A DNA stretch of 64,000 bases. Source: Alcanivorax nanhaiticus. Lineage in GTDB: Bacteria > Pseudomonadota > Gammaproteobacteria > Pseudomonadales > Alcanivoracaceae. The DNA is taken from assembly GCF_000756665.1 (NCBI RefSeq), contig NZ_ARXV01000015.1, forward strand, positions 42,009-106,008. Direction: 5' to 3'. Shown here piece by piece: positions 63,992 through 64,000 of this stretch. Both the position numbers and the translations under genes were made by a program. A model generated the notes under the pieces. That model did not search any database. It was not told where the DNA came from and saw only the letters and a list, made by a program, of their open reading frames with translations. Positions within the stretch are counted from its first letter, which is position 1, and each line of letters opens with the position of its first letter.

Positions 63992-64000
63992 AGGCAAGCA

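Overview
The window reads as chromosome of a Gammaproteobacterium close to Alcanivorax (a marine hydrocarbon degrader related to Pseudomonas). Three things point there. A two-domain fatty acyl-CoA reductase of the Marinobacter/Alcanivorax wax-ester type sits at 6654-8660. The run ispB-rplU-rpmA-obgE-proB-rpsT-murJ-ribF-ileS-lspA-fkpB-ispH-minor pilins-thiO-pilR-pilS-bamD-rluD-pgeF-clpB keeps the gene neighbourhood I know from Pseudomonas aeruginosa. The block ilvB-ilvH-ilvC-pssA-msrP-msrQ leads into an rRNA operon, also as in P. aeruginosa. Genus is inferred from memory of these families, not from a search.

Layout. 1-4.7 kb: end of the type II secretion secretin gspD, then a lipoprotein and a membrane adenylate cyclase on the minus strand. 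4.8-13.7 kb: epoxide hydrolase, a MazG-like nucleotidase, the acyl-CoA reductase with a divergent FabR-like repressor, a small CxxC protein, a nitroreductase, an ABM-domain protein and a MoxR/VWA pair. 13.7-23.7 kb: hybrid sensor kinase, outer-membrane barrel protein, UbiB-like kinase, a phasin-like protein with three motif copies, a dehydrogenase/AraC-regulator divergent pair, and small HIT, CPXCG, SelW-like and YajG-like proteins. 23.7-36.4 kb: housekeeping genes for ubiquinone side chain, ribosome, proline, lipid II flipping, flavins, tRNA charging, lipoprotein signal peptidase and isoprenoids. 36.4-48.5 kb: type IV pilus minor-pilin operon (fimU-pilV-pilW-pilX-pilY1-pilE), inverted fimT, thiO and the pilS-pilR two-component system. 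48.5-56.3 kb: nadE, bamD, rluD, pgeF, clpB. 56.4-63.8 kb: branched-chain amino-acid genes ilvB-ilvH, ilvY and ilvC, then pssA and msrPQ. The last 150 bases are the promoter and antitermination leader of an rrn operon whose 16S gene lies beyond the window.

The least ordinary feature is not a gene. Every convergent gene pair here separated by more than 100 bp has an intergenic element between the stop codons: short units of about 7 bp arranged as inverted arms around a central segment, sometimes with a terminator in the centre. At least four unrelated arm sequences share this architecture, and several arms supply the stop codon of the flanking gene. A second point is a candidate oxygen-regulated small RNA at about 6478-6602: an ANR/FNR-type box, a possible -10 and three consecutive hairpins ending in a terminator, with no gene. 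No phage, insertion sequence, CRISPR array or tRNA gene was seen.
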